Source: Pseudisothecium myosuroides (lineage: Eukaryota > Streptophyta > Bryopsida > Hypnales > Lembophyllaceae). From it: a DNA stretch of 64,000 nt. The stretch is from assembly GCA_951799445.1 (NCBI GenBank), contig OX637288.1, forward strand, positions 28,685,288-28,749,287. Reading direction: 5' to 3'. Position numbers and translations under genes: made by a program. Below, in pieces: positions 62,104-64,000 of this stretch (positions are counted from its first letter, which is position 1; each line of letters opens with the position of its first letter). The notes under the pieces were generated by a model. The model had not been told where the DNA came from. It was given only the letters and a program-made list of their open reading frames with translations, and did not search any database.

Positions 62104-63013
62104 CCCCTAAAGGACTGGCCTGCTATTTTTAGCAACATAGAAATTTTGGGCAGGTATGTGTGACTAGAGATTTCCATATTTTACGCTGAAATTTTAATAG
62201 AAGGTGGGGACGAGGAATATATTTCATATGAACTAAATTTTATGACATTTGGAAACAGGAGTCAAAAGTTATGGCCTAATATGGTGTTTTTTTAAGTAGG
62301 CAGTCCGAGCAAATAAAAAAAAATCATTTTTTTTCAAAAACAAAAATTTGAAATTGATTTTCTAGATTTACATATACGTGGAAAGCTTTCAATCATTCCA
62401 TTTCGATCAATGAGTCAAAAGTTATGAGGAATTTTAGTTTGTGGGCAATTATGGATTCTCTATTCCAAAATAAACTTTGAAGTCATTTATTTCACTCAAT
62501 TTTCAATATTTTTTGAAAAAATAAAATCATAGGATGTAGATTTTTTATCACAACATTACAACCATTGGAATTGACATTTTTCAATTCCATAATTAAATTC
62601 TTAACAATTTTGTATTTTGATTCATTCTCTACTTCTTTCTACTTACTATTTTTTTCCTATATGTTGTACAATCCCAAATGAAAATATTTAAGCATGTAGC
62701 CAACTTGTTTAGGAAAAGGAATCCAAAGAAGCACCACCATTTTGGACATTTTTTCATAGAAAAGTGAGCTTGTGAAGTGCAGCTGCCCTATTTTTGGCAG
62801 GGCCAAAAAAACGATTTCCATAAATTTGAATGCTTATATCTTGCAATCAACGTGGTGGAAATTTCTGAAATTTTTACCATGTGTTTTCTAGCCAGCATAC
62901 TAGAAGATCCTACGATTACATGTGTCAAAAAAAATTCAAAAATTTGGTAATTGTACAAGAAATGACAAGTTTGGAGCGTTTTTGGTGAAAACATAGTCAT
63001 AGAACTTTAGGGG
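62104..63013 (+). mobile_element. TTAA-family element inserted in R1 (910 bp)
   Basis: Left flank ATAA (decayed TTAA), right flank TTAA at 63014-63017. Left end CCCCTAAAGGACTGGCC, right end GAACTTTAGGGG. Closely matches 38351-39273. R1 resumes exactly after it (63018-63075), and the unoccupied R1 equivalent is at 6141-6150. Confidence 0.85.
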
Positions 63014-63075
63014 TTAAAAATGACTTTTATTTTTGTTTTGGTTGTGGCAACAGCACAAGGCATACTAGTTTTATT

Positions 63076-63656
63076 GAAAGAAAAGAGGTTCGCGCATGTA
63101 ATTGAAGTTGGATCATGTTATTTGAATCTATGCGGAATTAGTTATGAATTTTTTGGAGTAAATTATTAAAAACATAAGTATTTCAGGGTCAAATTTTGGT
63201 CAATAGTATTTTTCATGCAATTAATTTAATAGTTTATTGTACCCCATGACACGGGGTTGGCATTCTTTGTCAAATATTTATTTAATTTGACAATAAAACT
63301 AAAAATATTGTACTCAACTAATATCTTGCAATGTTTTTTTTGTCCATACAAATTTTTTAATTTTTTGCAAGATTTTCAAATAATTCAGCATCCATTTTTA
63401 GAATAATTTTTTTGTTGAACTTGAGACCACCAAGTATGGTATTGTAGATTCAACCATATAACTCCAATAAGAAAAATCTCATTTCACTTACAAAAGAATC
63501 TTAGAAATTTTGTCCTAATGAAATCCTTCAATGTTTGCAAAGAAATTTGGTTATGACAATTTTGAGTTGCACAAGTAGTTTTGAGAACCACTCTAGAAAT
63601 CATAACACAACTTTTCAAATCATAAGCAACAATAATGCATCATTAGCTATGTGTTA
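63076..63656. other. AT-rich gene-free stretch
   Basis: No recognisable feature. Confidence 0.4.
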
Positions 63657-63660
63657 TTAA

Positions 63661-64000
63661 TCCCTAAAATCCCATTGTCCCCTCGAATGACAAACTGGAT
63701 TTTGGGCAGGTTCTCGCAATCTCAATATTTGTCATGATTTTTTGAATTTTTTTGTGAAAATAGAAAAACACATTAGCTTTTCATAAATATAATTTTTATT
63801 CCAATCAATGTCCGGGGTCAAAAGTTATGGCATATAAAGCCCTTTTTTAGTTCAATGGGCCAAAAAAATCCTCAAAAAAACTTATAATAATTTTAAGAAA
63901 AATTCTCACAAATTATATTTTTATCTAGATGGAAAGTTTTGATTCATTCCATTTGAATTTGTTATGAGAAAGTTATTGACAATCTTGTTTTTTAGGCAAT
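63661..64000 (+). mobile_element. TTAA-family element cut by the window end
   Basis: TTAA at 63657-63660 precedes TCCCTAAAATCCCATTGTCC. The interior follows the left arm of 12067 and 40347 (GGGCAGG, AACACATTAGCTTT, GGTCAAAAGTTATGGC). The right end lies beyond the window. Confidence 0.75.

Noticed and set aside
1..64000. CRISPR arrays, rRNA or tRNA genes, bacterial-type operons
   Set aside because: None seen; the window has eukaryotic introns and no spaced identical repeats of CRISPR type.

Overview
The window is nuclear DNA of a land plant. Evidence: TTTAGGG-type telomere repeats, GT-AG introns, a plant-type ribosomal protein gene with six exons, a plant GT14 (core-2/I-branching-like) glycosyltransferase and a PAT10-type DHHC acyltransferase. 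Codon usage and the low gene density between very AT-rich intergenic DNA would suit a seed-free plant (bryophyte or lycophyte), but that is inference. Only five genes can be supported; most of the other open frames are repeats or opposite-strand shadows.

Layout. 1-6.6 kb: an array of inverted short modules (family R1) carrying a 626-bp CACTA-type MITE and a 2.06-kb TTAA-flanked foldback element. 6.6-14.7 kb: AT-rich repeats with nested TTAA elements. 14.7-17.3 kb: a fasciclin-domain gene (+). 19-20.8 kb: more TTAA elements. 21.0-22.7 kb: 40S ribosomal protein S3a (+), rebuilt from six exons. 24.1-29.5 kb: a tweety-like multi-pass membrane protein (-), rebuilt from 13 exons whose phases agree throughout (578 aa); its stop codon lies inside a short inverted telomere-repeat tract. 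31-43 kb: gene-free and TE-rich, including two head-to-head TTAA elements sharing one TTAA. 44.3-47.4 kb: the DHHC gene (-). 48-54.6 kb: tandem repeats interrupted by TTAA elements. 57.6-59.2 kb: a two-exon GT14 gene (-). 60-64 kb: foldbacks, R1 and TTAA elements.

The genes are unrelated housekeeping or membrane and secretory functions and do not form a pathway. The most interesting part is the repeat fraction: at least twelve copies of a non-autonomous DNA transposon family with termini CCCCTAAAGGACC flanked by TTAA. Three insertions can be compared with paralogous unoccupied repeat copies in the same window, and two of these show exactly one TTAA. This TTAA target plus CCC-end signature is typical of piggyBac (Sola3 and Kolobok also duplicate TTAA). 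No transposase is visible here.

Coordinates, splice sites and target duplications were read by eye; family assignments rest on motif recognition, not on database searches.
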